This document shows, in pieces, positions 15,098 to 22,291 of a DNA stretch of 47,448 nucleotides. The position numbers were made by a program, and so were the translations under genes. The stretch is taken from assembly GCF_040649515.1 (NCBI RefSeq), contig NZ_JBEZFP010000065.1:1-47448 (forward strand), written 5' to 3'. The notes under the pieces were generated by a model. It worked only from the letters and a program-made list of their open reading frames with translations. It was not told where the DNA came from and made no database searches. The DNA comes from Yinghuangia elevatio (GTDB lineage: Bacteria > Actinomycetota > Actinomycetes > Streptomycetales > Streptomycetaceae). Within the stretch, counting starts at the first letter, position 1. Each line of letters opens with the position of its first letter.

Positions 15098-15177
15098 TCC
15101 TGGCCTGGCAACGAGAACCTGAGGAGACCTTCCACGCGGGACCGTGCCGCGTGGCCTGCCGACCATCACTCAGGCCC
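15098..15177 (+). pseudogene. relic of a DciA-like gene 3-prime end
   Basis: The sequence reads VLAWQREPEETFHAG and then resembles the DNA encoding the ARDRAARSLPTI tail of the DciA-like genes at 10904 and 39591, with the middle deleted and the frame lost. This is a third, decayed copy. The 270 bases after it, up to the leader at 15446, show no gene. Confidence 0.6.
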
Positions 15178-15445
15178 CGTCGACCGCTCCGGCGCCGTTG
15201 CGGGACACGGCGTGAACCGCCTGGGCGGACCTGCGGCGCGGACTCCCGGACTTGCGGCCGCCGGGCTGGGGCCGACGCAGACAGCTCCGAACTCCTGGGC
15301 GACAAGGCGGCCTTGGCAGCTGCGACGGTGCGACAAGGGGAAGAGGCGACTCCGTTCGCGTCCACGGTCAACGTCCACCCCTGGGGGTTGACGCGGCCTC
15401 GGCGGCCCCGGTTGGATTTGAACGTCGTCATCGGGCCTGAACAGC

Positions 15446-15612
15446 CCACTCCCTTGTGTGGAGTGGTCTGTCAGGCGGCGGTGTCGCACCTGACGGCCCA
15501 CCTCGCACAAGGGGTGGGCTTCGCCGTTCCGGCTCGGGCCTTCGGTCGCCCCGCCGTGACGCTCTCCACCACAGATCCCGGCACGGCGGGGCCGGACTCT
15601 CAGGGAGAGCCA
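15446..15612 (+). promoter_or_regulatory. highly structured leader with hidden ribosome site
   Basis: Four stems occur in succession: CCACTCC/GGAGTGG (15446-15466), GTCAGG/CCTGAC (15470-15494), GCCCACC/GGTGGGC (15496-15519) and an 11-bp GCCCCGCCGTG stem (15548-15558 with 15582-15592). The loop of the last holds GCTCTCC (15561-15567), exactly complementary to the ribosome-site region GGAGAGC (15604-15610). This could switch translation of the small membrane protein at 15613. Confidence 0.45.
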
Positions 15613-15825
15613 ATGCCAGCAAGCCGCACGAACCCCGGCCCCCCGCAAGGTCCGCCGAACGGCGGGCCCGACCTGCGGACCGTGGCGCTGCTGCTCGCAC
15701 TCGCCATCGCCGGCGCGACGGTCGCCGCCGCTTACCTCAACCCGCCCCTCGGCGCGGCGATCGGCGTCGGGGTCGCGGTGCTCCTGGCAGTGCTCGTCCT
15801 CGTCGGCTGGGGCGGCGGGCGGTAA
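15613..15825 (+). CDS. small two-span membrane protein (70 aa)
   Basis: After a Pro/Gly-rich start the protein has two hydrophobic helices (TVALLLALAIAGATVAAAY and AAIGVGVAVLLAVLVLVGW) joined by NPPLG. It is clearly related to the product of 43995-44216 (LRTVALLLALAIAG against VRTLALLFAIAVAG), so the window carries two paralogs. ATG 15613 follows GGGAGAG. Two-span proteins of this size occur among Streptomyces plasmid Spd-like proteins, but no specific family is assigned. Confidence 0.75.
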   Translation: MPASRTNPGPPQGPPNGGPDLRTVALLLALAIAGATVAAAYLNPPLGAAIGVGVAVLLAVLVLVGWGGGR

Positions 15826-15939
15826 CTGCGTGGCGGCGGCAGGGCGTGTAGCGCCAGCAGGACAGTCGTCAGCGGGTCCTGCCACGTTCGGGTCGTTCGA
15901 GGTGGATGTCGATGCCTGCGTTCGACGGCGGGCCCGGCC

Positions 15940-15971
15940 TTACTCCGGATAACGTTCCTTATCCGGAGTAA
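15940..15971. promoter_or_regulatory. 13-bp-arm perfect inverted repeat
   Basis: TTACTCCGGATAA and TTATCCGGAGTAA flank the six bases CGTTCC. The repeat is AT-rich for this genome, has no T-tract, and lies about 80 bases before the gene at 16052. An operator is the simplest reading. Confidence 0.5.
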
Positions 15972-16051
15972 CCCCACAGTCACCATCATCACCGTGGGCT
16001 ACCTGGTTCCGGCCGCCAGCATCGGGAGCACGCCGAGGGGAGGAGACCGCG

Positions 16052-16591
16052 ATGGGAGACCAGTGGGCCGTGCTCGCGGCCGCGGTCGTCGGCGCCGCCG
16101 GCGGAGCGCTCGCCGCGCTCTTGGCGATGCGCGGCACCGTGCGCGCCGGCCGGGACACCGCCGCCGCCCAGCACGACCTGTGGGTCCGCCAGACCCGGCA
16201 CCAGGCGTACGGCCCCGCGCTGCTGGCGTTCTGGGACACCCACCGCGCGCAGCACGACCTGGCCGAGAAGCTGTGCGGGACGTACCCCGACCACCTGTTC
16301 ACGGCGGCCTGGACCCGAACCGGCGACCACCTGGCGGAACTCCGGGACACCGTGCGGGCCTTCGCCGTCCACGGCTCCGCGGACGTCGCCGCCGCCGCGC
16401 ACCGCACGTACGACACCCTCGCCCGCGCCAACGCCAACCTCAACGTGGCCGTGCTCAACCACTCGGCGGTGCGAGTGATGGACGCCCGCAGGAGCGTCGC
16501 CGACGCCTCCCGCGCCGTGCACCTGCTCATCGAGGCCGCGCACACGGAGATTGAAGGCCCCACCCACTACCGACCCGCCCAGTTGCCCTGA
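16052..16591 (+). CDS. N-terminally membrane-anchored helical protein
   Basis: A 179-residue protein. Residues 6-27 (AVLAAAVVGAAGGALAALLAM) form an N-terminal membrane anchor. The rest is a predicted helical cytoplasmic domain (QHDLWVRQTRHQAYGPALLAF; LAELRDTVRAFAVHG; VMDARRSVADASRAVHLLIE). The ATG 16052 start has GGGAGGAG upstream. Similar short anchored proteins are frequent Streptomyces hypotheticals. No enzyme motif is visible. Confidence 0.75.
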   Translation: MGDQWAVLAAAVVGAAGGALAALLAMRGTVRAGRDTAAAQHDLWVRQTRHQAYGPALLAFWDTHRAQHDLAEKLCGTYPDHLFTAAWTRTGDHLAELRDTVRAFAVHGSADVAAAAHRTYDTLARANANLNVAVLNHSAVRVMDARRSVADASRAVHLLIEAAHTEIEGPTHYRPAQLP

Positions 16592-16727
16592 TTGCGCGCC
16601 GTCCCGCGCCCTCAGGAGAACCCGTTGAGCAAGATGGGCCCAAGCCGCGCTTCACTCCCGACCAGCACGCCGAGACAGGCCGAAGGGCGGAACGGAACGT
16701 TCGGCGGCGGCCGGCGGCGGGGCCTGG

Positions 16728-16922
16728 TCAGGTGGTGGGCTCGGGCGGGAGTACGCGGTGGAGGTAGTCCTCGAGGGTGTCGGGTGGGAGGGCGCTGTCG
16801 AGGGCGCGGGCTTGGCCGATGATGCGGGCGGTGAGCTGGTGGGTACGCAGGTGCGTCCGGGGACCGGGGTACTTGAATGCCAAGTCAAGGTGGTGCCGGG
16901 GGCTCGGGGGAGGCGTCGACAT
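16728..16922 (-). CDS. small hypothetical protein (64 aa)
   Basis: The protein reads MSTPPPSPRHHLDLAFKYPG and ends in the ordered-looking tail RALDSALPPDTLEDYLHRVL. Composition is natural, but there is no ribosome site before ATG 16922. It stands alone between two rightward genes. No family recognised. Confidence 0.4.
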   Translation of the reverse strand: MSTPPPSPRHHLDLAFKYPGPRTHLRTHQLTARIIGQARALDSALPPDTLEDYLHRVLPPEPTT

Positions 16923-17156
16923 GGGCAAGCGCGCGACCAAAAAAGGGAGGCGGCCGATATGCCCTGATGGCCACTACCGGCGACCAGGTCGCATTCGACC
17001 CCTCGCTGCGCGCAGCGATCGAGGACGGGTCCGCCGCGTCCAGCATTGCTCGCCGGCCTACCGGTGAGGCGATTCCTGCGAGAATTTTTGACGGTTCGGG
17101 GCTGCGCCGTCACCAGAAGGTGAAGGCACACACCTTGAACCAAGGAGAGAGCGCTC

Positions 17157-18221
17157 ATGACAACGGTCCGGGACCTGACATCGTCTACCTCGTACGCGCG
17201 CTTGGTGGCGTCGGCGAACGCCTCGATGAGGCTGGCGACGGCGTCGCCGCTCGTCGAAGCCCAGCGCTCGCTGGGCCGGACAACCGCCGGCATCGCGAAC
17301 CAGGCAGCCCGCTCCCTGGCGACGCAGCAGGCGTGGGTGCACAGCGCCCGGGTGCTCACCAAGTCGGTGGATGACCTGATCGCCCAGACCTCGCGGCCCT
17401 TTCACGAGAACCTGGCGAAGTCGCTGTCCACCGTCGTCCTGCCGAGGAATGTCCCGAACGCGTCCGACATCATCCTGTCCGGGCTGAAGCCCGCGCTGGA
17501 CGCGCACCGCACCTGGATCGGCGGTCTGTCCCGGGCGATGTCGCCGTCTCGGGACTGGGCGGCGTCGATGGTGGGTATTGCCACCAGCGCTTCGGTGTTT
17601 CGTACCCGCATCGTGCGGACGTTCGTCGGGCGGTTGTTCAGCGTTGTCTGCCAGGTCAAGCAGGCGGTTCTGGATGGAGACCTGGAGCCGGTGGGCCGGT
17701 TCATCGCCCGGTATCTGAACGTCCCGCCGACACCGGACCGGATGCAGTCGCTGGCCCTCGAGCTCCTCGACGGCAGATGGATCGACGAGGTGGATGTCGG
17801 CGACGACGCGGCGGTACTGAAGAAGCTGCGACGCCTGACCAACCGCGACAACGGCACAGAGTCGGACCGCACCGTCGGCGGTCGGCGCATCCTCGTCCTG
17901 CCCGAGTTCTGGATCCCCGACGATGTATCCGTGCCGGGGCCCGAGGACGAAGCGATCGCCCGGGTCCTCGCCCCCGAGGACCAGTTCGACGACCCCCGCG
18001 TGCCGCGTGCGCTCCGGCGGCTGAAGACCGACGCCGACCGTGCCGTCGCCTACACCTATGCCAAGAACGACGGCATCAGCTGGGGCGAAGCCGCAGTGCT
18101 CACGAACCAGCGGGCGCAGCGCGGGGAGGCCACGCGTACCGCCCTCAAGCGCGCCGGGCGTCTGATCAACCAGCGCGACCGTGCTTGGCACGAGGTCTCG
18201 GACCGGAGCAGCGCGCCGTGA
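17157..18221 (+). CDS. hypothetical protein with possible sigma-4/HTH-like C-terminus
   Basis: A 354-residue protein starting at ATG 17157 with AAGGAGAG upstream. The first 150 residues are Ala/Ser-rich helices without membrane segments. The C-terminus (ALRRLKTDADRAVAYTYAKN, then ISWGEAAVLT) resembles an HTH of the sigma-factor region-4 kind, as seen in several phage and plasmid proteins. No promoter-recognition motif confirms this. A tight GC hairpin (18302-18321) follows it. Confidence 0.65.
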   Translation: MTTVRDLTSSTSYARLVASANASMRLATASPLVEAQRSLGRTTAGIANQAARSLATQQAWVHSARVLTKSVDDLIAQTSRPFHENLAKSLSTVVLPRNVPNASDIILSGLKPALDAHRTWIGGLSRAMSPSRDWAASMVGIATSASVFRTRIVRTFVGRLFSVVCQVKQAVLDGDLEPVGRFIARYLNVPPTPDRMQSLALELLDGRWIDEVDVGDDAAVLKKLRRLTNRDNGTESDRTVGGRRILVLPEFWIPDDVSVPGPEDEAIARVLAPEDQFDDPRVPRALRRLKTDADRAVAYTYAKNDGISWGEAAVLTNQRAQRGEATRTALKRAGRLINQRDRAWHEVSDRSSAP

Positions 18222-18301
18222 GTGCCTAAACGGCCTGCGGGCGGCTCCTGCGCCTGTCGTCGATGAAGCGGCCGACCGCTGGGTTCTGGGTGGTTCCGAC
18301 G

Positions 18302-18321
18302 CCCCGCTGCGGGCAGCGGGG
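18302..18321 (+). terminator. GC-rich hairpin after 17157-18221
   Basis: CCCCGCTGC pairs with GCAGCGGGG in a tight stem 80 bases beyond the stop codon and just before the next promoter. Confidence 0.5.
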
Positions 18322-18331
18322 AGCATCGTGT

Positions 18332-18373
18332 TTGACACCTCGCAGTGATGTACGGACGATGTACGTACGTACA
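18332..18373 (+). promoter_or_regulatory. toxin-antitoxin promoter with TGTACG operator
   Basis: TTGACA (18332-18337) and GACGAT (18355-18360) sit 17 bases apart. TGTACG half-sites begin at 18349 and 18360, and TGTACGTACGTACA (18360-18373) is a perfect palindrome over the start region. This suits autorepression by the ribbon-helix-helix antitoxin encoded downstream. Confidence 0.6.
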
Positions 18374-18438
18374 CCACTGGGCCCGGACACGTTGCAAGCG
18401 CCTCCGGGCCCCTTCGGGAGACGGATCACCCCTCACTC

Positions 18439-18873
18439 ATGACTGCGAAGACTTCACACACAGACACCACTGACTCCGCGAAGCGACCTGCGAAGAAGAC
18501 CACGAAGAAGATCATCAAGAAGGCTCCCAACTCCGGCGCTTCCACCGCGGCCACGCCGAAGCGCACGACCCCCCCGACCTCGAAGGCACCCACACGCACG
18601 GCAACCGGTACCACCCGGCTCGAAATGCGGATCGCCCCGCAGGACAAGGAACTGATCGAGCGCGCCGCCCGCGCCAGCAGGGTCACCATCTCGGCCTTCG
18701 TGCTGCAGGTGACCCGCCAGGCCGCCGAGGACGTGCTGCGCCGCGACCAGGTCACCGTTGTGCCGCCGGACTTCTACGAGGCGATGATCGCCTCTCTGGA
18801 GGCCCCGGCGGAACGAAACGAGCCGCTGGCCGAAGCCGCGCGTCGGAGCCGAGAGGTCCTCACCAAGAAGTAG
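18439..18873 (+). CDS. TacA/DUF1778-type antitoxin with Lys-rich N-terminal extension
   Basis: A 144-residue protein. Residues 55-144 match the DUF1778 ribbon-helix-helix family: RLEMRIAPQDKELIERAARA, then VTISAFVLQVTRQAAEDVL and a C-terminal PPDFYEAMIASLEAP segment that normally neutralises the partner acetyltransferase. The first 55 residues are extra: a Lys/Thr/Ala-rich, disordered, histone-like tail (KRPAKKTTKKIIKKAP), not part of the usual family. It is followed after 15 bases by a GNAT toxin gene, the standard TacAT order. Autorepression is likely from the TGTACG operator. Confidence 0.85.
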   Translation: MTAKTSHTDTTDSAKRPAKKTTKKIIKKAPNSGASTAATPKRTTPPTSKAPTRTATGTTRLEMRIAPQDKELIERAARASRVTISAFVLQVTRQAAEDVLRRDQVTVVPPDFYEAMIASLEAPAERNEPLAEAARRSREVLTKK

Positions 18874-18888
18874 TGAGGCCCCCGTCCG

Positions 18889-19383
18889 GTGTACGAAACC
18901 ATGTCGCTCCGCGACGACCACGTGCTCGACTCGTTCGACTGCGGCAAACCCGATCTGGACACGTGGCTGCGCAACAGCGCCCGGCACACGATGCGCAACC
19001 GCACCGCGCAGACGTTTGTTTGGTGCGAACCCGACGACACACGCGTACTGGCGTACTTCTCCCTGGCCGGGCACGTCGTGGAGAAGGAGGAACTGCCGTC
19101 CTCGCGGATGCGCCAAGGCAGCCCCCGCCAGTCGCCGGCGATCCTGCTCGCGCGACTGGCACTTGACAAGCGTCTTCAGGGCAAAAAACTCGGGGGAGTC
19201 CTGCTTTTCGACGCCATGGACCGCATCGCGCAGGCCGTGGCCCTGGTCGCGGCCCGCTTCGTGCTGGTCGACGCGATCGACGAGGACGCCGCTACCTACT
19301 ACGAGAAGTACGGCTTCAAACGGATCCCCGGGGACACACGGCTGTACCGCAAGGTCAACGACATCCTTGCTGAACTGGACTGA
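18889..19383 (+). CDS. TacT-like GNAT toxin
   Basis: A 164-residue acetyltransferase of the type that blocks translation by acetylating charged tRNA. It shows DSFDCGKPDLDTWLRNSA at the N-terminus, the acetyl-CoA region RLALDKRLQGKKLGGVLL, and the C-terminal YYEKYGFKRIPGD with the active Tyr. GTG 18889 or ATG 18901 may start it. The length is normal, and the pair appears intact. Confidence 0.85.
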   Translation: MYETMSLRDDHVLDSFDCGKPDLDTWLRNSARHTMRNRTAQTFVWCEPDDTRVLAYFSLAGHVVEKEELPSSRMRQGSPRQSPAILLARLALDKRLQGKKLGGVLLFDAMDRIAQAVALVAARFVLVDAIDEDAATYYEKYGFKRIPGDTRLYRKVNDILAELD

Positions 19384-19396
19384 CACCGTTCACGCC

Positions 19397-19768
19397 TCAG
19401 GCGCGGTGGACAGCAAGCGCGGTCCCCGGGAACGTGTGTGCCAGGCCGTCCGGTCCGGTGATGGTGTGACTGAACTGCACGAACCGCCCTGCGCTCCAAG
19501 CGATCGTCGCAGCCGGGACGGGGACGTCCGCGCCGGGGGTGAACGCGGCGGCGCCGCGCCAGGTCGTGGTCCGGACCGCGCGGCCGGCCCCGAAGGTCCA
19601 GGCGACGGTGAGTTCGGTGCTGGCTCCGAATGGTCCGGGATGCGCAGGCGTGCGTTGGGCCAGTCGGGTGTAAGCAAAAGCGTTGCCGGCGCCCGGGCAG
19701 GTATACGGGCGGCGCGCCCGACCAGCGAGGGGGAGTGGATGGGGCCGGAGGGCTATTCCGACCGCCGA
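19397..19768 (-). CDS. possible protein fragment
   Basis: An open frame ending at 19397 reads natural-looking protein (FAYTRLAQRTPAHPG; STELTVAWTFGAG; FVQFSHTITGPDGLAHTF). No start codon with a ribosome site is clear. It may be the C-terminal part of a truncated extracellular or structural protein. No family recognised. Confidence 0.3.
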   Translation of the reverse strand, partial: SAVGIALRPHPLPLAGRARRPYTCPGAGNAFAYTRLAQRTPAHPGPFGASTELTVAWTFGAGRAVRTTTWRGAAAFTPGADVPVPAATIAWSAGRFVQFSHTITGPDGLAHTFPGTALAVHRA

Positions 19769-19771
19769 TGA

Positions 19772-20224
19772 GCACGGACCATCCGGTGGCGGCCGCGGCA
19801 GAGCGAGTTCTGGATCCACTACCCGCCGACGACGGAGGTGGGCAACCAGATCCTGCGGGTGTGCGACCGCAGCGGCTACGACTTCGCGATCCTGTACTGG
19901 CAGACCTGCCCCACATGCCGCCACGGCCACATCGCGAAGATCTCAATCGCCCCGGAACGGCAGCGCCAGCGCTACGGCACCCGCATGGTGCTGCGCGCCA
20001 TGCGCGGGTGCGCGTCCTACACCTGGACCACCACCGGGCAATCCCCGGACGCCCAGCGCTTCTTCCCCGTGCTGGCCCACGCCACCGGCGCGGCGTTCAC
20101 CCCACGCGGCAGGACGTGCCCGCACATGAACCCGGGGAACCCCGCCCCCGGGGCGCCGCAGCTCGAACGCGATCCGGGCAGCCCAGGGCGGCGCCGGCCC
20201 AGTCGAGACGGGAGCGGCCGGTGA
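19772..20224 (+). CDS. GNAT-like protein, probably N-terminally truncated
   Basis: The open frame from 19772 encodes EFWIHYPPTTEVGNQILRV, then a CPTCRHG cysteine pair, and IAPERQRQRYGTRMVLRAM, which resembles the acetyl-CoA-binding loop of GNAT enzymes. The first start codon is GTG 19838, yet coding-like sequence extends upstream of it without a start. This suggests loss of the 5-prime end. It is followed by a 41-base palindrome that separates it from the convergent HTH gene. Confidence 0.5.
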   Translation, partial: ARTIRWRPRQSEFWIHYPPTTEVGNQILRVCDRSGYDFAILYWQTCPTCRHGHIAKISIAPERQRQRYGTRMVLRAMRGCASYTWTTTGQSPDAQRFFPVLAHATGAAFTPRGRTCPHMNPGNPAPGAPQLERDPGSPGRRRPSRDGSGR

Positions 20225-20291
20225 CGACGAAGGCGGTCGACCGGGCCGATGCCCCGGGCCGAGAGGCGGCCCGCTCACCGCCCACCTTCGT

Positions 20292-20332
20292 CGTCGGGCC
20301 GTGCACACGAAATTCGTGTGCACGGCCCGACG
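20292..20332. terminator. 41-base near-perfect palindrome between convergent genes
   Basis: Two 20-base arms, CGTCGGGCCGTGCACACGAA and its complement, flank a single central A. The position between convergent genes fits a bidirectional terminator, and the right side continues TGCTTTCC. Confidence 0.65.
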
Positions 20333-20424
20333 TGCTTTCCAAGATCGGTTCGCCCCGGTTGCGCCGCAGTCGCCGCGCACTTGATGTTGGAGTGCCGACC
20401 AGGACAACACCCGAGTAGTCGTGA

Positions 20425-21306
20425 TCAGCCCGTCGTGGTCGTCCCCAGCAACACCTGGTTCCGGCGCTTGACTTTGCCAGACAAGCGCTGCCACAGCTCG
20501 TGGTGTTCGTTCCACTGGAACATACTGGGACCCACTGGGATCTTGACGGGCCGGGGGCTGTCGTGGTCGACGAGTACTAGGAACATCTCGTTGAAGTTCT
20601 CGGCGTACGTTCGGGCCTGACGGTCCTGCCACTCGTTCGGCCCCCAGTAGTGGCCGCCGGACGCCCCGCGCGTTCGTACGGGCCGGGGCAGCGGCAGAGG
20701 CAGGTCGTCGGTACGGCCCTTGGCCCGCATCCAGGCCTGCCGCCACGGGGTCAGGTTCTCCTCACGGACGCCGAAGACCTGCGCGAAGACCTCCAGCATG
20801 GCCAGCGGCGGGAACCGCTTGCCGGTGAGGATGTCGTGAATGCTGCTGCGCGGGAGGCGGACGCGGTACTTCGCGTAGGCGGCCTCCTCGATCTTGCGGA
20901 GGGACGGCTGTCCCGCGGTGAGCCGGAGCGTCTGCATCGCCAACATCAGATCGTGCGCGTCCTCCACGTCGGTGGGGTGGACGGCGCGACGACGCCCACG
21001 AGGCGTCTGCGGTGCGCTGGCGAGGTGGAGCTCGCGACGCGCCGCTCTGAGCAGCGTCTCGAACTCGCGGACGTCGCCGCCGCAGACCTTGACGAAGGCC
21101 AAAACGACGTCTCGGCTCAGCAGTTCGCCGGCCGCCGCGCGGGAGAACGCCGTCGCGGTGAAGGGCTTCTTGGGATCCAACTCTGCGGCGAGTTCAGCTA
21201 TCCGGCGGTAGGTGCGCCCGGAGCCCTCGCGCAGCAACCTGAGCCGCTGCGCAAGGGCAGTCCGCGCGCCACCTTGGGGGTCAAGAGGCTTCTCTCGGCG
21301 TCCCAC
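20425..21306 (-). CDS. helix-turn-helix DNA-binding protein
   Basis: A 293-residue protein starting at GTG 21306 with GGGAG upstream. Two XRE-like segments are visible: RLRLLREGSGRTYRRIAELA with FSRAAAGELLSRDVV near residues 20-65, and SLRKIEEAAYAKYRVRLPRS with IHDILTGKRFPP near 120-165. The C-terminal 80 residues (HYWGPNEWQDRQARTYAENF; MFQWNEHHELWQRLSGKVKR) have no recognised function. Duplicate HTH units are common in actinobacterial regulators. The small membrane protein upstream on the same strand (21321-21521) is 14 bases away and likely co-transcribed. Confidence 0.75.
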   Translation of the reverse strand: MGRREKPLDPQGGARTALAQRLRLLREGSGRTYRRIAELAAELDPKKPFTATAFSRAAAGELLSRDVVLAFVKVCGGDVREFETLLRAARRELHLASAPQTPRGRRRAVHPTDVEDAHDLMLAMQTLRLTAGQPSLRKIEEAAYAKYRVRLPRSSIHDILTGKRFPPLAMLEVFAQVFGVREENLTPWRQAWMRAKGRTDDLPLPLPRPVRTRGASGGHYWGPNEWQDRQARTYAENFNEMFLVLVDHDSPRPVKIPVGPSMFQWNEHHELWQRLSGKVKRRNQVLLGTTTTG

Positions 21307-21320
21307 GGTGGGCTCCCGGG

Positions 21321-21521
21321 TCAAGCCCGGTGCGGGAGGACGGCGTTCAGCCGCCCGACCAGGTCGACCGAGATGAAGCTCGCGGCAACCAGCACCGAGG
21401 CGATTGCCCCGAGCGGGTAGCCGACGGAAGCCAGGCCGCCGGCGACCACGATGATGACGATGACGATCAGGCTGGCCGGAACGGGGGACATGCCCCCGGA
21501 CGGCCGCACCAGGTACGGCAT
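21321..21521 (-). CDS. small two-span membrane protein (66 aa)
   Basis: The protein (MPYLVRPSGGMSPVPAS) contains two hydrophobic helices, LIVIVIIVVAGGLASVG and LGAIASVLVAASFISV. It precedes the HTH gene by 14 bases on the same strand. No ribosome site is seen at ATG 21521, and longer in-frame starts reach 21599. The upstream DNA is partly duplicated at 21900-21925. Confidence 0.55.
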   Translation of the reverse strand: MPYLVRPSGGMSPVPASLIVIVIIVVAGGLASVGYPLGAIASVLVAASFISVDLVGRLNAVLPHRA

Positions 21522-21533
21522 GAACACGTGAAG

Positions 21534-21925
21534 CCCTTTGCGTCGAAGGGTGGATAGGGGTACGTGCTTGAGGAGCAGGACCACACGGTGCTCGCACACG
21601 CGGTTGCTGCCACGGGTGCGGTGGGCCCGTCGGTATTTTCGACCGGCCGTCAGGTCGGAAGCTAATCGGAAACCGACAGCCGGGCCCGCGGGGCGGGTTT
21701 GATGCGGCGGCGTCCGGAACCAACCCCGTGATCAGGCGTTCGCGTCTCCGGATGCGCTTCTCCTGATCCGCAGGTCAGGGAGCTGCTGGGCCCGGATTTG
21801 ATGAATTTTTGTCCGGGGGTGTCCGCAGCCCCGTTGCACGGGATTAGCACGACAGGCGAGGGTGGACGAAGTGTCCACGCACATCTGTGCGTGGAACGCC
21901 CCTTTGCGTCGATGCTTGAGGAGCA
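21534..21925. repeat. split direct repeat, 13+13 bases
   Basis: CCCTTTGCGTCGA and TGCTTGAGGAGCA occur at 21534/21565 with 18 bases between them, and again fused together at 21900-21925. One copy therefore has an 18-base insertion or the other a deletion. Apart from this and nearby inverted repeats, no gene is seen in 21522-22291. Confidence 0.55.
21862..21895. other. overlapping, mutually exclusive inverted repeats
   Basis: GTGGAC-N5-GTCCAC (21862-21878) overlaps TCCACGCACA-TC-TGTGCGTGGA (21874-21895). Only one of the two stems can form at a time, as in attenuators or switches. Confidence 0.45.
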
Positions 21926-22007
21926 CCAACTACAAGGGATTTGGGGCCGAGTGTTGCTGCGCAAGGCCCCGGACGTCTCCCCGTTCGGCGGGAAGACCAC
22001 GGAGAAC

Positions 22008-22035
22008 CGAGACCCTGCCCACCGGCAGGGTCTCG
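22008..22035. terminator. 12-bp perfect hairpin
   Basis: CGAGACCCTGCC and its complement flank CACC. No T-tract is present, but stem strength and position in a gene-free region suggest a terminator. Confidence 0.5.
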
Positions 22036-22291
22036 CCGCATTCTGGCCCGCTGGCGGCGGCCGGACGGGACCGGCGTCCGCACGCGCGCCGCGGCCGCCT
22101 CCGCCGACGGCGGGCGCGGCCGACGTAGGTAGAGCCCCTTCGGCCGCCAGCGTCCGCGTCCACGCCCTTTGGCTGTGTGAGATGCGGGGGAACAGCGAGC
22201 GGGGCGAAGTTGCATTTCTGGTAGGGCAGTTGCAGGCGGGTGGGCGTGTCCTTCGGGGCCTGTTGTGCTCGTACGGCTCAGCGCTCTCGAG

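Noticed and set aside
13558..15825. Very long rightward open frame across the membrane gene and repeat block
   Set aside because: It is antisense to the 13561-14157 gene and crosses iteron-like repeats; a high-GC shadow. Only its last 70 codons (15613-15825) are a real gene.
1..16591. Interpretation as an integrative conjugative element of the pSAM2 type
   Set aside because: A KorSA-like regulator and small membrane proteins fit, but no FtsK-like transfer protein, excisionase or att-linked integrase is present in this part.
16877..17374. Rightward open frame overlapping the 17157 gene
   Set aside because: Most of it lies out of frame inside the better supported gene at 17157; a weak internal ATG near 16968 has poor ribosome-site spacing.
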